64,000 nt of DNA from Gluconobacter kanchanaburiensis NBRC 103587 (GCF_007988905.1 NZ_BJVA01000008.1:1-64000), one strand, 5' to 3'. Numbered from the stretch's first letter, positions 1-9,168 are shown. Notes: generated by a model from the sequence alone, not told the origin. Made by a program: numbers and translations.

Positions 1-489
1 CCAGGTGTTTAGTCCCGTGGTTTGATGGCGTGATATTTTCACGAGAGTGGAAGGAAGCCTTATGGGGCAGATATGTCGTGGCGCCACGCCTATGACGTTT
101 CTGTCTCGGAACAAACCTTTGCCAGACCTTCACGGTGAGTTTCCCCGGACCTATCGTAAGACGTTACTCTTGTGCCGCAAGTCGTCATCTGGCGCGGATC
201 GCTGGAATGGCCCTTACGTCAAAAATGGAAAAATTCCGCGCGATCCCTAGCAGCATCCCTATCTCTATCAGAATCCGTCTTTACGCGAGGGACATGACTA
301 TGGTCTGTGTTCGGGCAGCAGGGGATCTCAGGGGCAGGATGGCATGATCTGTAGCCGAGCCGTTTCAGCGGGGCAGGGGTTCGGGAGAGAGCCTGTCGTG
401 ACCGGTTGTGGGAATGTGCTGGAATGAAAATTCTTTTTAGAGCCTGCGAACAGGGCGCATTTTTCCCAGAATGAGCTAATGTCCCGGAT
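1..489. other. Upstream region with no recognisable gene
   Basis: Open frames of up to about 70 codons exist on the plus strand, but none shows a recognisable domain or a convincing ribosome site. The stretch presumably holds the nadK promoter and the tail of whatever precedes the window. I see no RNA gene or repeat in it. Confidence 0.4.
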
Positions 490-1248
490 ATGAAAATCCA
501 TTTCGTGGCGTCTTCAGCGGACGCTCCCCAGACGGCCCTGACACAGCTTTCCCAGAAATACGGCAACGTTCCCCTGCACAGGGCTGACGTTGTCGTCTGT
601 CTGGGAGGCGATGGTTTCATGCTGGAGGCGCTGCACAAGGTTCTGGACAGCAGCATCGCCATTTACGGAATGAATTACGGAACTGTCGGCTTCCTCATGA
701 ATGCCGCGGATGAGGGTGAACTTCTGCTCCGTCTGGAACAGGCCCAGCCTTCGGTCCTTCATCCCCTGCATATGACGGCTGTGACGAAAAGCGGCGAAGT
801 CCGCACGGCTTTGGCTTTCAATGACGTTTTTCTGTTCCGCCAGACACGTCAGACCTCCCGGATCCGGATCGACATCGATGGCCAGACGCGCCTTGAGGAA
901 CTGATCTGCGACGGGATCATCGTGTCCACTCCGGCGGGATCGACGGCTTATAATCTGTCGGCGCATGGCCCCATTGTGCCGCTGAGCGCCAATCTTCTTC
1001 CGTTGACCCCGATCTCGCCCTTCCGTCCGCGCCGCTGGCGGGGCGCGCTGCTGCCTTCGACGGCGGTTGTGAAACTCACTTTGCTGGATACGGAGAAAAG
1101 GGCGACTGCCGCCGTGGCCGATTTCACCGAGTTCCGCGATGTGGTCGAGGTTGTCGTGAGGGAAGACCGCGACCGCAAGGCAACAATCCTGTTCGATCCC
1201 GGCCATGGCCTGTCGGAGCGGATCATCGCCGAACAGTTTATCGCTTGA
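490..1248 (+). CDS. nadK: NAD kinase
   Basis: Phosphorylates NAD to NADP with ATP in the cytoplasm; it is the only known route to NADP in most bacteria. The 252-residue protein has the family's GGDG nucleotide motif at residues 39-42, a GMNYGTVGFL segment around residues 60-69 and the STPAGSTAYN motif near residues 145-155, in the expected order. The length matches the short proteobacterial form. The ATG at 490 lies close to the family's usual N-terminus; no strong ribosome site is visible. It appears to be monocistronic, with the next plus-strand gene almost 600 bases away. NADPH supply matters here because the window also encodes several reductases of SDR and old-yellow-enzyme type. Confidence 0.93.
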   Translation: MKIHFVASSADAPQTALTQLSQKYGNVPLHRADVVVCLGGDGFMLEALHKVLDSSIAIYGMNYGTVGFLMNAADEGELLLRLEQAQPSVLHPLHMTAVTKSGEVRTALAFNDVFLFRQTRQTSRIRIDIDGQTRLEELICDGIIVSTPAGSTAYNLSAHGPIVPLSANLLPLTPISPFRPRRWRGALLPSTAVVKLTLLDTEKRATAAVADFTEFRDVVEVVVREDRDRKATILFDPGHGLSERIIAEQFIA

Positions 1249-1275
1249 GCGGCGCGGTTTTCGGTCTTCAGTCTT

Positions 1276-1527
1276 TCAGCTCCATGGTATGAAGGATGCG
1301 GCGCTGGGGATCGCATCGAGCGTCTTGCGTAGTGTCACGGTCCGCGGCAGGGCCTCCCTCAGGTCTTCGGTCAGTTTCGCGGCCGGCCTGTCCGTCTTCG
1401 GTGTTGCCCAGCCGCCGGGAAGGGGATTATCGGCGATACCGTCATCCTGCCGGGACTGACCGGTCGTGCTCTGGCCCTGTCCGCTGCCGGAGGAACTGTT
1501 CTGACTGCTGTCTTTCGTCGTGACCAT
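1276..1527 (-). CDS. Possible small hydrophilic protein, unrecognised
   Basis: An 83-codon frame opposite in direction to nadK, with its stop 27 bases from the end of that gene. The N-terminal third is rich in Ser, Gln, Gly and Asp and looks disordered; the rest carries an NPLPGGWATP stretch and a short basic segment. A GTG three codons earlier (1536) is an alternative start, and neither start has a clear ribosome site. I recognise no family. It may be a non-coding frame in GC-rich DNA; conservation in related genomes would decide. Confidence 0.27.
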   Translation of the reverse strand: MVTTKDSSQNSSSGSGQGQSTTGQSRQDDGIADNPLPGGWATPKTDRPAAKLTEDLREALPRTVTLRKTLDAIPSAASFIPWS

Positions 1528-1536
1528 GGACGGCAC

Positions 1537-1824
1537 ACGGTTTCATCAGGGCGCCATCCTCGATGTCATGGGAAAAAAATGCTGGCGCGTCCGATGCGCT
1601 TCGTCGCTGGCATGTTCAGCATGATTGCGGCAGTCCCGGGACGCAGGGCTCAAGATCCTGATCAGAGCAGGACGGGTCTCTCACGAGGTTTCATTGATCT
1701 TTGACTTCCACAGGGCTTCATTACGTCTATGCCTGTCCCTCTGGTGTCCCGCCCTCGACTAGGCAGGAATGGATAGGTTAACCTCGTTTCAGAGGCGTAT
1801 TTTCGTACCAGCAGAGGACGTAGG
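1537..1824. other. Intergenic region before the heptosyltransferase gene
   Basis: No gene is supported here. A purine-rich ribosome site (AGAGGA then TAGG) lies directly upstream of the ATG at 1825. A TTGACT at about 1700 could be a -35 element, but no good -10 follows, so no promoter is called. Confidence 0.35.
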
Positions 1825-3186
1825 ATGACCCAGGCCGAAAGCACATCGGAGGTTTCCATAACCGCCGGGAATTCCTCTGTCGCTCTGTCGTCCGAATCTG
1901 CCTCTTCCGTCGTATCGTCTGCTGCTGCTTCGCCGGATACGAAGACCCCCTATCTTCCGGCCTCGAAGGTGCCGACCGTCGAGGCGCCGAATGGCGTGCG
2001 GTTCGATTTCAATGATGGTGCGCGCGTGCTGGTTCCCGCCCTTGCGGAGGGGCAGGGACAGTGGCGTGTCCGTCTTATGGACGCGGAGACGGGCAATATT
2101 CTTTTCGATACCAAGGTATCGGGCGGACTGGTTTCTTCAGCGAAAAAGTATTTCGTGCCTTTCGGCGTGGATGTCTGGTTCCATGCTCCGGATGGCGCGG
2201 TCACCCATGTCGTGCAGCATGTGATGTATCTGCGTGGTCGCAAGGTTTTCGTCCAGATCCCGGTCGGAACGCTGGGTGACACGCTGGCCTGGCTGCCAGC
2301 GGTGTCCCGTTTTGCCCGGGAGACCGGTGCCCTCGTTACCGCGACCGTCTCCGAAGCGATTTTTCCGCTTGTCGATGGCGCGGATCCGGCCATGAAGCTT
2401 GTCGTGCAGGGGGAAGCCCAGAAAGACAAGGCGTTTACGGAACAGTTCTATGCGACCTATGCGCTCGGCCTGTTCTTCACGGACAAGGAGCATGTCCGCC
2501 AGCCGACCGATTTCCGCCATGTCGGGCTGCACCGGACCGCATCCTACATCCTCGGAATCGATCCCTGGGATGATACACCTCCTGCCCTGAATGTGGATGA
2601 TGGGGAGCGTCCGATCGAAGAACCGTATGTGTGCATCGCTGTACAGGCCAGTACGCAGTGCAAATACTGGAACAATCCAGGAGGATGGCGTGATGTCGTC
2701 ACCTTCCTGAAATCCTGTGGCTACAGGGTGGTGTGTATCGACCTCAAACCGATCTACGGTCAGGGAATCGTCTGGAACCATATTCCCTACGGTGCGGAAG
2801 ACGAGACGGGCGTACGGCCCCTGTCCGAGCGCGCACGGTGGCTGCGTCATGCTGCATTTTTTGTGGGGCTGTCGAGTGGTCTCGCCTGGCTTGCCCATGC
2901 TGCGAGAACGCCGGTCGTAATGATTTCGGGCTTTACCCACCCCGATAACGAGTTCGCGACGCCCTATCGCGTCATTAACTGGCATTCCTGCAACTCCTGC
3001 TGGAACGATGCGGCCCATCAGTTCGATCACAAGGATTTCCTGTGGTGTCCACGACATGCCAGTACGCCGCGCCAGTTCGAATGCACCCGCCTCATCACAA
3101 GCCAGCAGGTGATCAGGACCGTTCAGAAACTGCTGGGAGATTACGCGCTACCTGGCGCGGACAGGCCTGCTTACGTTCCTACCTGA
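1825..3186 (+). CDS. Autotransporter-type O-heptosyltransferase (TibC/Aah family)
   Basis: Members of this family transfer heptose from ADP-heptose to serines of strand-loop-strand autotransporter adhesins in the cytoplasm. After a Ser-rich, probably disordered N-terminus (about residues 1-50), the 453-residue protein shows the family's beta-rich N-terminal domain, then a GT-B-like domain with VQIPVGTLGDTLAWLPA, a nucleotide-sugar region (VAVQASTQCKYWNNP) and a C-terminal Cys cluster (NSCW, LWCPRH, FECTR) that in TibC binds an iron ion. A purine-rich ribosome site precedes the ATG. No autotransporter substrate or ADP-heptose synthesis gene lies nearby, so the acceptor is unknown. A plain glycosyltransferase-9 heptosyltransferase is the alternative, but the Cys cluster favours this family. 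Confidence 0.82.
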   Translation: MTQAESTSEVSITAGNSSVALSSESASSVVSSAAASPDTKTPYLPASKVPTVEAPNGVRFDFNDGARVLVPALAEGQGQWRVRLMDAETGNILFDTKVSGGLVSSAKKYFVPFGVDVWFHAPDGAVTHVVQHVMYLRGRKVFVQIPVGTLGDTLAWLPAVSRFARETGALVTATVSEAIFPLVDGADPAMKLVVQGEAQKDKAFTEQFYATYALGLFFTDKEHVRQPTDFRHVGLHRTASYILGIDPWDDTPPALNVDDGERPIEEPYVCIAVQASTQCKYWNNPGGWRDVVTFLKSCGYRVVCIDLKPIYGQGIVWNHIPYGAEDETGVRPLSERARWLRHAAFFVGLSSGLAWLAHAARTPVVMISGFTHPDNEFATPYRVINWHSCNSCWNDAAHQFDHKDFLWCPRHASTPRQFECTRLITSQQVIRTVQKLLGDYALPGADRPAYVPT

Positions 3187-3276
3187 GTTTTCGGGTGCGC
3201 CCCGGCGCGGAGAAAAGGCCGATCAGGTCTGATGCCGCTGTGTTCGCGTGGCAACAGTATCCCCATTGAAAAATTC

Positions 3277-3297
3277 TGTAAATGAGAACCATTTGCA
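3277..3297. promoter_or_regulatory. Fur-type box upstream of a broken receptor gene
   Basis: Inverted repeat TGTAAATG - AGAAC - CATTTGCA with arms that match at 7 of 8 positions, the typical form of an alphaproteobacterial Fur (iron) operator. It lies about 190 bases before the TonB-dependent receptor remnant at 3490, so it probably once controlled that gene. Confidence 0.72.
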
Positions 3298-3489
3298 TTT
3301 TAATTTAACCTGAACCAAAGAGGCACCAGTCAGAATGTCGCGAGGACTTTTCCGGTGCGCGCGAGCTGAATGCAGAGGAGGAACCGGGTTTTGCAACTGG
3401 TGTCCTGCCGCTGTTTCGTGCCGGGTTGAAGTCAACCCAGGGAAAGCCCTTTCGACGTTCTGTGGAGCGTTTGAAAGTTCAGGTGTTGC
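3298..3489. other. Leader region of the receptor remnant
   Basis: Between the Fur-type box and the receptor remnant there is no separate gene. Short frames occur but none is recognisable. The region is consistent with the former promoter and leader of the receptor. Confidence 0.35.
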
Positions 3490-3975
3490 ATGCCTTCAGA
3501 GAACGATTTTTTGCACTCCCTGTCATCTGTAGCTCCTTTCAGGTCCTGTTGCCGCGAAGGAGAGGGGCAGAGATGGTCGGCTCTCATCTTGCTGCCGCTT
3601 GGTGCGGGATTCGGTATTGTGGAAACCGGGGACGCTGAAGCACGGGATAGTGTGGATGCCACGGCCACAGATAGTGTGAGCCGGCTGCTGGATATGCGTG
3701 TTCACGGACAGGGCAACGCTAAAAGCAGCAATAGCAACAACACGTCTTTTGATATCGGGCAGATGCCGCGTGAGGTCCGCGATATGCTTCAGACCATCAG
3801 CGTCGTACCAAAAGAGCTGATCGTCCAGCAGCGTCTGTTCACGCTGGATAATGTTCCGGGCATCATGATGTCCACGGGCAATGGTGGCCTGAATGGGGAT
3901 CAGTTCTGCATTCGTAGCCAGCAGGCGCGCAGTGACATCTATGAGGACGGTCGGGATGTTTCCCATGCGTCTTGA
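3490..3975 (+). pseudogene. N-terminal remnant of a TonB-dependent siderophore receptor
   Basis: The 161-codon frame starts with a poor signal-peptide-like region, then reads clearly like the plug domain of a catecholate or ferrichrome-type receptor: SFDIGQMPREVRDMLQTISVVPKELI, then QQRLFTLDNVPGIMMSTGNGG and a degraded region equivalent to the RIRGQ-D-IYVDG motif. About four residues are missing between FTLD and NVPG, key positions have changed (RIRG reads CIRS), and the frame stops at 3975, so the beta-barrel is absent. Intact receptors of this class have 700-800 residues. A Fur-type box precedes it. A C-terminal piece of a similar receptor lies on the opposite strand at 9984-10315. Confidence 0.8.
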
Positions 3976-4079
3976 GCCTGTTTCGTTTCATGGAAACAGA
4001 TTTCGGATCCGTGTCCGTTTTCCGGACGCTTTTTCCCACCTTCCGCTGCTTTCGGCATGATCCGGCACAGGAAAGTCAG

Positions 4080-4652
4080 ATGTTCAAGAAATTTATGAAC
4101 CGTTATGGAACGCCGCTCACGACGGGGTTCTTTATTGTCTCTGGCGTGACAGGGGTCGCGCTGTTCTTCCACTGGGCGCCATTGGCGTTTCATCCCATTC
4201 ATGAATGGCTCAGCATGGCGCTTCTTGTGCCTTTTGTGCTGCATGTCATCAAGAACTGGACGTCATTCGTCAACTACGCGCGCCGGAAGACATTGTTTGT
4301 GCCGCTGATCATTGCGTTCATGGCCTGTATTCCGTTCTTTTTTCAGGGGCCCGGTGGTCATTCGGGCAACAGAAAGACGGCTTCAATAGCGCTGCCCGTT
4401 CTCGAGCATGCCCCGTTGTCCCAGATTGCACTCCTGATCCACACGGACGGAGATGGACTTGTGGGGCGTTTGCAAGGGCAGGGCTATACGGTTCAGACGG
4501 CAGACCAGACTCTTGAAGAGATCGCGAAAGCCTCCAACCGCCCCATCAACGATGCTGTCGTCGCAGCGCTTCAGCCTTCCCACCACAAACCGGGTGATGG
4601 GTCAGGTCGTGGGCACCATCAGGCTGCCGGAACAGCCTCTGAAGGAAAATAA
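4080..4652 (+). CDS. DUF4405 membrane protein with His-rich tail
   Basis: A 190-residue protein whose first 85 residues form three membrane segments (about 12-31, 42-58, 75-92) and carry conserved histidines (FHWAP, HPIHEW, LHVIKNW) typical of the DUF4405/cytochrome b-like group, which probably binds heme. A soluble domain follows, then a tail rich in His and Gly (HHKPGDGSGRGHH). The ATG at 4080 is chosen over an upstream one because an AGGAAAG ribosome site sits six bases before it and the membrane segment begins directly after. Its place between a Fur box, a receptor remnant and exbBD suggests a role in iron uptake, for example reduction of ferric complexes; that is inference. Confidence 0.72.
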   Translation: MFKKFMNRYGTPLTTGFFIVSGVTGVALFFHWAPLAFHPIHEWLSMALLVPFVLHVIKNWTSFVNYARRKTLFVPLIIAFMACIPFFFQGPGGHSGNRKTASIALPVLEHAPLSQIALLIHTDGDGLVGRLQGQGYTVQTADQTLEEIAKASNRPINDAVVAALQPSHHKPGDGSGRGHHQAAGTASEGK

Positions 4653-4675
4653 TCTTTGCGAATTCCTTAGACGTC

Positions 4676-4699
4676 GGCCCGGTTCTGTGGAACCGGGCC
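4676..4699 (+). terminator. Hairpin after the DUF4405 gene
   Basis: Perfect 10-base stem GGCCCGGTTC / GAACCGGGCC with a TGTG loop, 24 bases after the stop codon. No T run follows, so termination may be weak or the hairpin may protect the 3' end. Confidence 0.55.
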
Positions 4700-4757
4700 T
4701 AAAGACCTGCGGTGCTGACACGACAGGGTATACGGGATCGTGCAATCATTCATTGAT

Positions 4758-4776
4758 AATGAGAATTAGTCTCACT
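4758..4776. promoter_or_regulatory. Fur-type box of the exbB-exbD-tonB operon
   Basis: The 19-base site starts AATGAGAAT and ends GTCTCACT, close to the classical Fur consensus of AATGAGAAT and its inverted copy. It lies about 45 bases before exbB, so iron repression of the whole energy-coupling operon is expected. Confidence 0.75.
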
Positions 4777-4819
4777 ATTGTGTGTATTCAGGATTGTTTC
4801 AACCCATGTAGGTTTCGTG

Positions 4820-5545
4820 ATGTCGCTCAGTTTCTCTCCCTGGCAGATGTTTCTCAACGCAGGTCCGGTTGTGCGGGGCGTTATGACGATCCTCGCGATG
4901 GCCTCACTCGTCACCTGGACGATTTTCATTGCCAAAACCATCGAACTTCAGCATTTGCGCTCGCGGCTGAAGAAGTCGGAAATCGCTCTGGAGGATGCCG
5001 AAACGCTGGATATGGGCGAGGAGTGGACGCGCACCGGTTCGGGGTCTGGGATCGTGCATGCCATGGTTGTGGCGGCCGAAGTCGAGCGTCAGCGTTCGCA
5101 GGACATTCCGGGCGACCGTGAAGGCATCAAGGAACGCATTGTCCTGCACCTTGAACGGCTGGAAGCGGCTGAAGGGCGCAGGTTAATGCGAGGGACCGGC
5201 GTTCTTGCGACCATCGGAGCGACGTCTCCGTTCGTCGGCTTGTTTGGCACGGTCTGGGGGATCATGTCATCCTTCACAGGGATCGCTGCGGCTCACGCCA
5301 CCAGTCTCGCGGTTGTGGCGCCCGGCATCGCCGAAGCTCTGCTGGCCACAGCACTTGGTCTCGTCGCGGCCATTCCGGCAGTGGTAATCTACAATCATCT
5401 GGCCCGTCAGACGGCGGCGTGCCGGGCCTGTGTCGCGGATCTTACGTCGCTCGTGATGCGTCTTGTCTCTCGCGATCTGGCGCGCGGAACCAGCGGCGGC
5501 AGGGTGCTGAGTTTCGGTCGCGATACGCTGGCCGCGGCAGAGTAA
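4820..5545 (+). CDS. exbB: Biopolymer transport protein ExbB
   Basis: Proton-channel subunit of the TonB energy-transducing complex in the inner membrane. The 241-residue protein has one N-terminal membrane helix (about residues 15-38), a cytoplasmic helical region, and the MotA/TolQ/ExbB core with two helices: ATIGATSPFVGLFGTVWGIM and the ALLATALGLVAAIPAV segment. The MSLSFSPW start at 4820 is preferred over an upstream ATG at 4778, which lies next to the Fur box. The gene is followed after six bases by exbD and then tonB, so this is a dedicated iron-type TonB system rather than TolQ-TolR, and it would drive the TonB-dependent receptors found elsewhere in the window. Confidence 0.93.
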   Translation: MSLSFSPWQMFLNAGPVVRGVMTILAMASLVTWTIFIAKTIELQHLRSRLKKSEIALEDAETLDMGEEWTRTGSGSGIVHAMVVAAEVERQRSQDIPGDREGIKERIVLHLERLEAAEGRRLMRGTGVLATIGATSPFVGLFGTVWGIMSSFTGIAAAHATSLAVVAPGIAEALLATALGLVAAIPAVVIYNHLARQTAACRACVADLTSLVMRLVSRDLARGTSGGRVLSFGRDTLAAAE

Positions 5546-5551
5546 TTTTCC

Positions 5552-6001
5552 ATGGCCATCCGGATCCGCCATGCGGACGACACCGTGCTTGAAGCACATG
5601 AAATCAACGTCACGCCCTTCATCGACGTCATGCTGGTGTTGCTCGTGATCTTCATGGTCACGGCCCCCCTCACAACCGTCAACGTGCCGGTGGAGCTTCC
5701 GTCGTCCACTCAGCAGCCGACGCCCAGACCGGATGAACCCGTTTTCCTGACGGTCAAGGCAGACCATACGCTGTCTCTGGGCGAAAATGACGTGGCCGCC
5801 ACGCAACTGACGGAAGCGCTGAACGCGGCGACCAAAGGCAATCGTGACGAGCGCATTTTCCTGCGGGCTGACAAAACAGTGGATTACGGCACGTTGATGG
5901 ACGTTATGGATCATCTGCGCAGCGCAGGATATCTGAAGGTGGCCTTCGTGACGCTCCAAGGCGGGAACATACCGGCTCGGACGACCGGGGCGACGCCCTG
6001 A
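5552..6001 (+). CDS. exbD: Biopolymer transport protein ExbD
   Basis: Second subunit of the ExbB-ExbD proton motor. The 149-residue protein has a short cytoplasmic N-terminus, the single membrane helix beginning EINVTPFIDVMLVLLVIFMV with the essential membrane Asp in FIDVML, and a periplasmic domain ending near residue 140. Six bases separate it from exbB, and its TGA overlaps the ATG of tonB by one base, so the three proteins are translationally coupled. Length and layout are standard for ExbD. Confidence 0.94.
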   Translation: MAIRIRHADDTVLEAHEINVTPFIDVMLVLLVIFMVTAPLTTVNVPVELPSSTQQPTPRPDEPVFLTVKADHTLSLGENDVAATQLTEALNAATKGNRDERIFLRADKTVDYGTLMDVMDHLRSAGYLKVAFVTLQGGNIPARTTGATP

Positions 6002-6831
6002 TGTCGGATGGTCTTTTCTCACCGCAGGGGGCGTCTCTGTCTTTCAGGCGGTGGTATGAGGCGTCCTGCCGTCTGGAAGATCGCCGGAGCATGAGGCTGT
6101 GGGGAGGGGTAGGTCTCGGTGTGACCGTGCTGACAGGGGTAGTCCTGTTCTGGGCGCTGATATCCGTTCCTCCTCAGGCACCGCTCGCGGAACCCGCGCC
6201 TGCCGCGATCAGCATCGATCTCGCACCTGCGCCCGCGCCGGTTCCCGTTCCGCAGCAGGATAGCGATCCGGGCCCGCAGCAAGTCGTGGCGTCTACAGAG
6301 CCGCAGTCAGACGATCCACCGAAAGTCGAGGCACCTCCTAGCCCCGCACCCAATCCGCCTGTTCCTGTGCCGAAGGCGCAGAAGGTCAGGCCGCACAAAC
6401 CGTCACTTCACAGTCCAGCGCCCCCCGTGCCCCTGAAGGCCGCGTCTGCGGAAAAAACGACTGCGCCGCGAAGCGTCGATGTGCCTCCGGCCGCCAGGCC
6501 GAGCGCCTCTTCAGTCGCGTCGTCCAGTCAAGCCTCCCATGATCCCGTGACCTGGCAGGGAGAGCTTCTGGCCCGACTGGAGCGGTTTAAGCGCTATCCC
6601 GCAGCGGCCCAGTCTATCCGGCAGGAAGGAACGTCCCTTCTGCATTTCGTGATGGACCGCAAAGGCCATGTACTGAGCGCCAGCCTTAGCCGGAGCGCGG
6701 GTTATGATCTGTTGGACGCGGAGACACTGGCACTGATCCGACGCGCTGAGCCCCTGCCGATCCCGCCAGACAGCGTGCAGGGCGATCCATTGTCTCTGAC
6801 GGTTCCTATCGAGTTCTATCTGGAGCACTGA
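6001..6831 (+). CDS. tonB: Energy transducer TonB
   Basis: Carries ExbBD-derived energy across the periplasm to TonB-dependent receptors. The 276 residues comprise a basic N-terminal cytoplasmic segment, one membrane anchor (about residues 36-56), a long Pro/Ala-rich and Pro/Val-rich spacer (about 60-170, including PAPAPVPVP and KVRPHKPSL), and the C-terminal TonB fold starting near WQGELLARLERFKRYPAAAQ and containing FVMDRKGHV, LLDAETLALIRRAEPLP and VPIEFYL. Unusually, about 35 residues precede the membrane anchor. The start codon overlaps the exbD stop. Confidence 0.93.
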   Translation: MSDGLFSPQGASLSFRRWYEASCRLEDRRSMRLWGGVGLGVTVLTGVVLFWALISVPPQAPLAEPAPAAISIDLAPAPAPVPVPQQDSDPGPQQVVASTEPQSDDPPKVEAPPSPAPNPPVPVPKAQKVRPHKPSLHSPAPPVPLKAASAEKTTAPRSVDVPPAARPSASSVASSSQASHDPVTWQGELLARLERFKRYPAAAQSIRQEGTSLLHFVMDRKGHVLSASLSRSAGYDLLDAETLALIRRAEPLPIPPDSVQGDPLSLTVPIEFYLEH

Positions 6832-7015
6832 TCCGTAGGGGATGCTCTCGCCCCTCAGACTTCGATATCATCCAGTTCGAGAGTGACGAGCTTTCTGCGG
6901 CTGATAATTTTTCCCTGCATGTCGATCGGTAGGGTGCTGCAGGCGTCTGTCGAACAGGTTATGAAAATCGTATCCTGTGCGGTAATGTCCGGCCACGAAC
7001 GAAAACAGGGTTATC

Positions 7016-7366
7016 ATGGACAGTCATCTGAAATGCCCGGTCTGCGGGTGCGAACATGTTTATCCGGATGGTGCGCTCTGGATGTGCCCGGAATGCGCGC
7101 ATGAGTGGAATCCGGCTGAAACCTCAGAAGAAAATGGCGGAACGTCTGGAGAAATCCGGGACGCAAATGGCAATGTGCTGGCAGATGGCGACACGATCAC
7201 AGTCATCAAGGATCTGAAGGTCAAGGGTTCGTCCCTTGTCGTCAAGGGTGGCACCAAGGTGAAGAACATCCGTCTGTCGGACGGCGGCGACGGGCATGAC
7301 ATCGCCTGCAAGATCCCGGGGATCGGCGCGATGAACCTGAAATCTGAGTTCGTCAGGAAAGCCTGA
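7016..7366 (+). CDS. PhnA/YjdM-family zinc-ribbon protein
   Basis: A 116-residue cytoplasmic protein with a two-Cys-pair zinc ribbon at the N-terminus (CPVCGCEH, then CPECAHEW, residues 7-32) and the compact C-terminal PhnA domain ([25 protein letters not shown], then [12 protein letters not shown]). The length equals that of E. coli YjdM. The family was linked to alkylphosphonate use by its old name, but its function is not known, and no phosphonate genes lie near. Its 3' end overlaps the end of the SulP gene by 14 bases in convergent orientation. Confidence 0.9.
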   Translation: MDSHLKCPVCGCEHVYPDGALWMCPECAHEWNPAETSEENGGTSGEIRDANGNVLADGDTITVIKDLKVKGSSLVVKGGTKVKNIRLSDGGDGHDIACKIPGIGAMNLKSEFVRKA

Positions 7367-9032
7367 CGGACGGGGGCGGGCCGTCCAGAATATCGTGGGC
7401 GGCTTTCAGTGCCGTGTGCAGTTCGGCATAGATATTGGTTGCTCCGAGGGCCAAGGTGATGTGGTGCCGATCCATGTCCGCGCGAAGAAAGACGCTTACC
7501 CGGCCGAAAATCAACGCGATGTCGCGTTGATGTAACTGCGCGATCAGATCCCGCAGGTCCGCGGCGGCGGAATAGTCGATATCGGTGACGGGACTGGCAT
7601 CCAGCACTATGCATCGCACCGGATGTGGGGCGTGGTCCACCAACGCTAGCAGATCCTGACGAAAGCGCGTCGAATTGGCGTAGAACAGGTCCGCGCAGAA
7701 GCGGAAGACGATTAGCCCCGGTGAACTTTCCTGTCCGTTCTTTGCGGGCAGGGCTTCTAGAACTCCGGCAGTTGGAGACTGTTGCAGCACCAGTGTATGC
7801 GGTTCGTAGCTGTGCCGGACGTGGCGGAACAGGGAGAGCGCGATGGCGAGGAAAATGCCTTCCTCGACGCCCACTCCCACCACGACCGCAGCTGTCGTAA
7901 CAGCCAGCCAGAACTCACCGGGGCTTTCCTGCCGGATCGCGCGCAGGCTTTTCAGGTCGATCATGCCAACCGCGACCGTAAAGACGATCCCGGCCAGCAC
8001 GCAGCGCGGCAGGGCTTCGAGTGGGCGTGTCAGGAACAGCAGCACCAGAAGCGTCACGCAGGCAAACGTAGCCTGTGCCAGCTGCGTTCGTGCACCGGAG
8101 CGGACGGCCATGGCGGTCTGTGTCGGGCTGCCATTGACGGTGAAGGTACCGCTCAGCCCTGCGGCAACATTGGCCGCCGACAGGCCCAGAAGGTCGCGGT
8201 CTTCATCGACGGTTTCATGAAACCGCTCCCCGAACGCCCGGGACGTGGCAGCACTTTGGGCAATGATGACGAACACGCAGGATGCCGCGACGGGCAGCAG
8301 GGCCAGAAGCTCGTTCCAGGAAACGTCCGGCAGGCCGAAATGTGGCAAGCCGCCCGCAACATGCCCGAGTGTCGGGACATCGTGATGAGACAGGTTCAGC
8401 GCCATACTCAGCATAATGCTTCCGATCACCACGCAGAGCCCTGCGGGCAGATGCGGCGCAAGGCGTTGCCCGGCCATGAGGGTCCCGACCGTCACTGCCG
8501 ACAGGCCCGCGACCATGAGACTCCCCTGCGGAATGTGCCGGAAGGTCTCATAAGCCTGCACCAGCGGATTATGTGCGCTGACGGACACGCCCAGCATATC
8601 ATGCAGCATGGCGATACAGACCTGCACGCCCACCCCGGCCAGAAATCCAGTCAGCACGGTCCGGGAGAGGAAATCCGCCAGAAAGCCCAGCCGGAAAACA
8701 CGCGCCACGAGGAGAAGTACCGCGCAGAGCAGCGCCGTTGCGCTGACGAGCGCAATGTAATGCGCGCTGCCTGGGAGCGCCATTTTGCCGATGGCGCTTG
8801 AAAAAATGGCTGCCGTCGCGGAGTCAGCGGCCACGACCAGATGCCGCGATGATCCGAAGGCCCCGAATGCGATAAGCGGCAGCAGGACCGTATAAAGTCC
8901 CGTGACTGCCGGCATGGCCGCAATCCGCGTATAACCCAGAACCTGCGGAATATTGACGGAAGCGAGGGAGAGACCTGCGACGATATCCGACCAGTTCGGC
9001 CGGCCGGTGATGGGCTTCTGCTGTTCCGACAT
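7353..9032 (-). CDS. SulP-family anion transporter with STAS domain
   Basis: Inner-membrane transporter of the SulP/SLC26 family, which moves sulfate, bicarbonate or dicarboxylates. The protein of about 559 residues has the N-terminal SulP signature ([23 protein letters not shown]), ten or more hydrophobic segments, the conserved [11 protein letters not shown] and [16 protein letters not shown] regions, and a C-terminal cytoplasmic STAS domain (about residues 430-540, with [19 protein letters not shown]). The ATG at 9032 is chosen; a GTG at 9071 would add 13 residues. The substrate cannot be read from the sequence, and no carbonic anhydrase or sulfur gene is adjacent. Confidence 0.88.
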   Translation of the reverse strand: MSEQQKPITGRPNWSDIVAGLSLASVNIPQVLGYTRIAAMPAVTGLYTVLLPLIAFGAFGSSRHLVVAADSATAAIFSSAIGKMALPGSAHYIALVSATALLCAVLLLVARVFRLGFLADFLSRTVLTGFLAGVGVQVCIAMLHDMLGVSVSAHNPLVQAYETFRHIPQGSLMVAGLSAVTVGTLMAGQRLAPHLPAGLCVVIGSIMLSMALNLSHHDVPTLGHVAGGLPHFGLPDVSWNELLALLPVAASCVFVIIAQSAATSRAFGERFHETVDEDRDLLGLSAANVAAGLSGTFTVNGSPTQTAMAVRSGARTQLAQATFACVTLLVLLFLTRPLEALPRCVLAGIVFTVAVGMIDLKSLRAIRQESPGEFWLAVTTAAVVVGVGVEEGIFLAIALSLFRHVRHSYEPHTLVLQQSPTAGVLEALPAKNGQESSPGLIVFRFCADLFYANSTRFRQDLLALVDHAPHPVRCIVLDASPVTDIDYSAAADLRDLIAQLHQRDIALIFGRVSVFLRADMDRHHITLALGATNIYAELHTALKAAHDILDGPPPSVRLS

Positions 9033-9168
9033 GGCATCTGTTTTAAGCGCGTGACGCAGATCTGTCTTCACAATGTTCCGCGGGAGGTTGGGTCAGGCTC
9101 GAAAATGGCTCATGCTCCGGCAGATGGAGGACGGCTCTTCCGTCCATACAGCCAGAAGGAACAGGATC

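Noticed and set aside
6855-7005. Minus-strand open stretch between tonB and the PhnA-like gene that reads like a protein C-terminus
   Set aside because: It is about 48 codons long, starts after a stop, and has no suitable start codon before a Met 21 codons from the end; not enough to call a gene or remnant.
7782-8801. Plus-strand open frame of 339 codons over the SulP gene
   Set aside because: It is antisense to a complete, well-supported transporter gene and rich in Arg, Gln, His and Gly with no domain; long antisense frames are common in GC-rich DNA.
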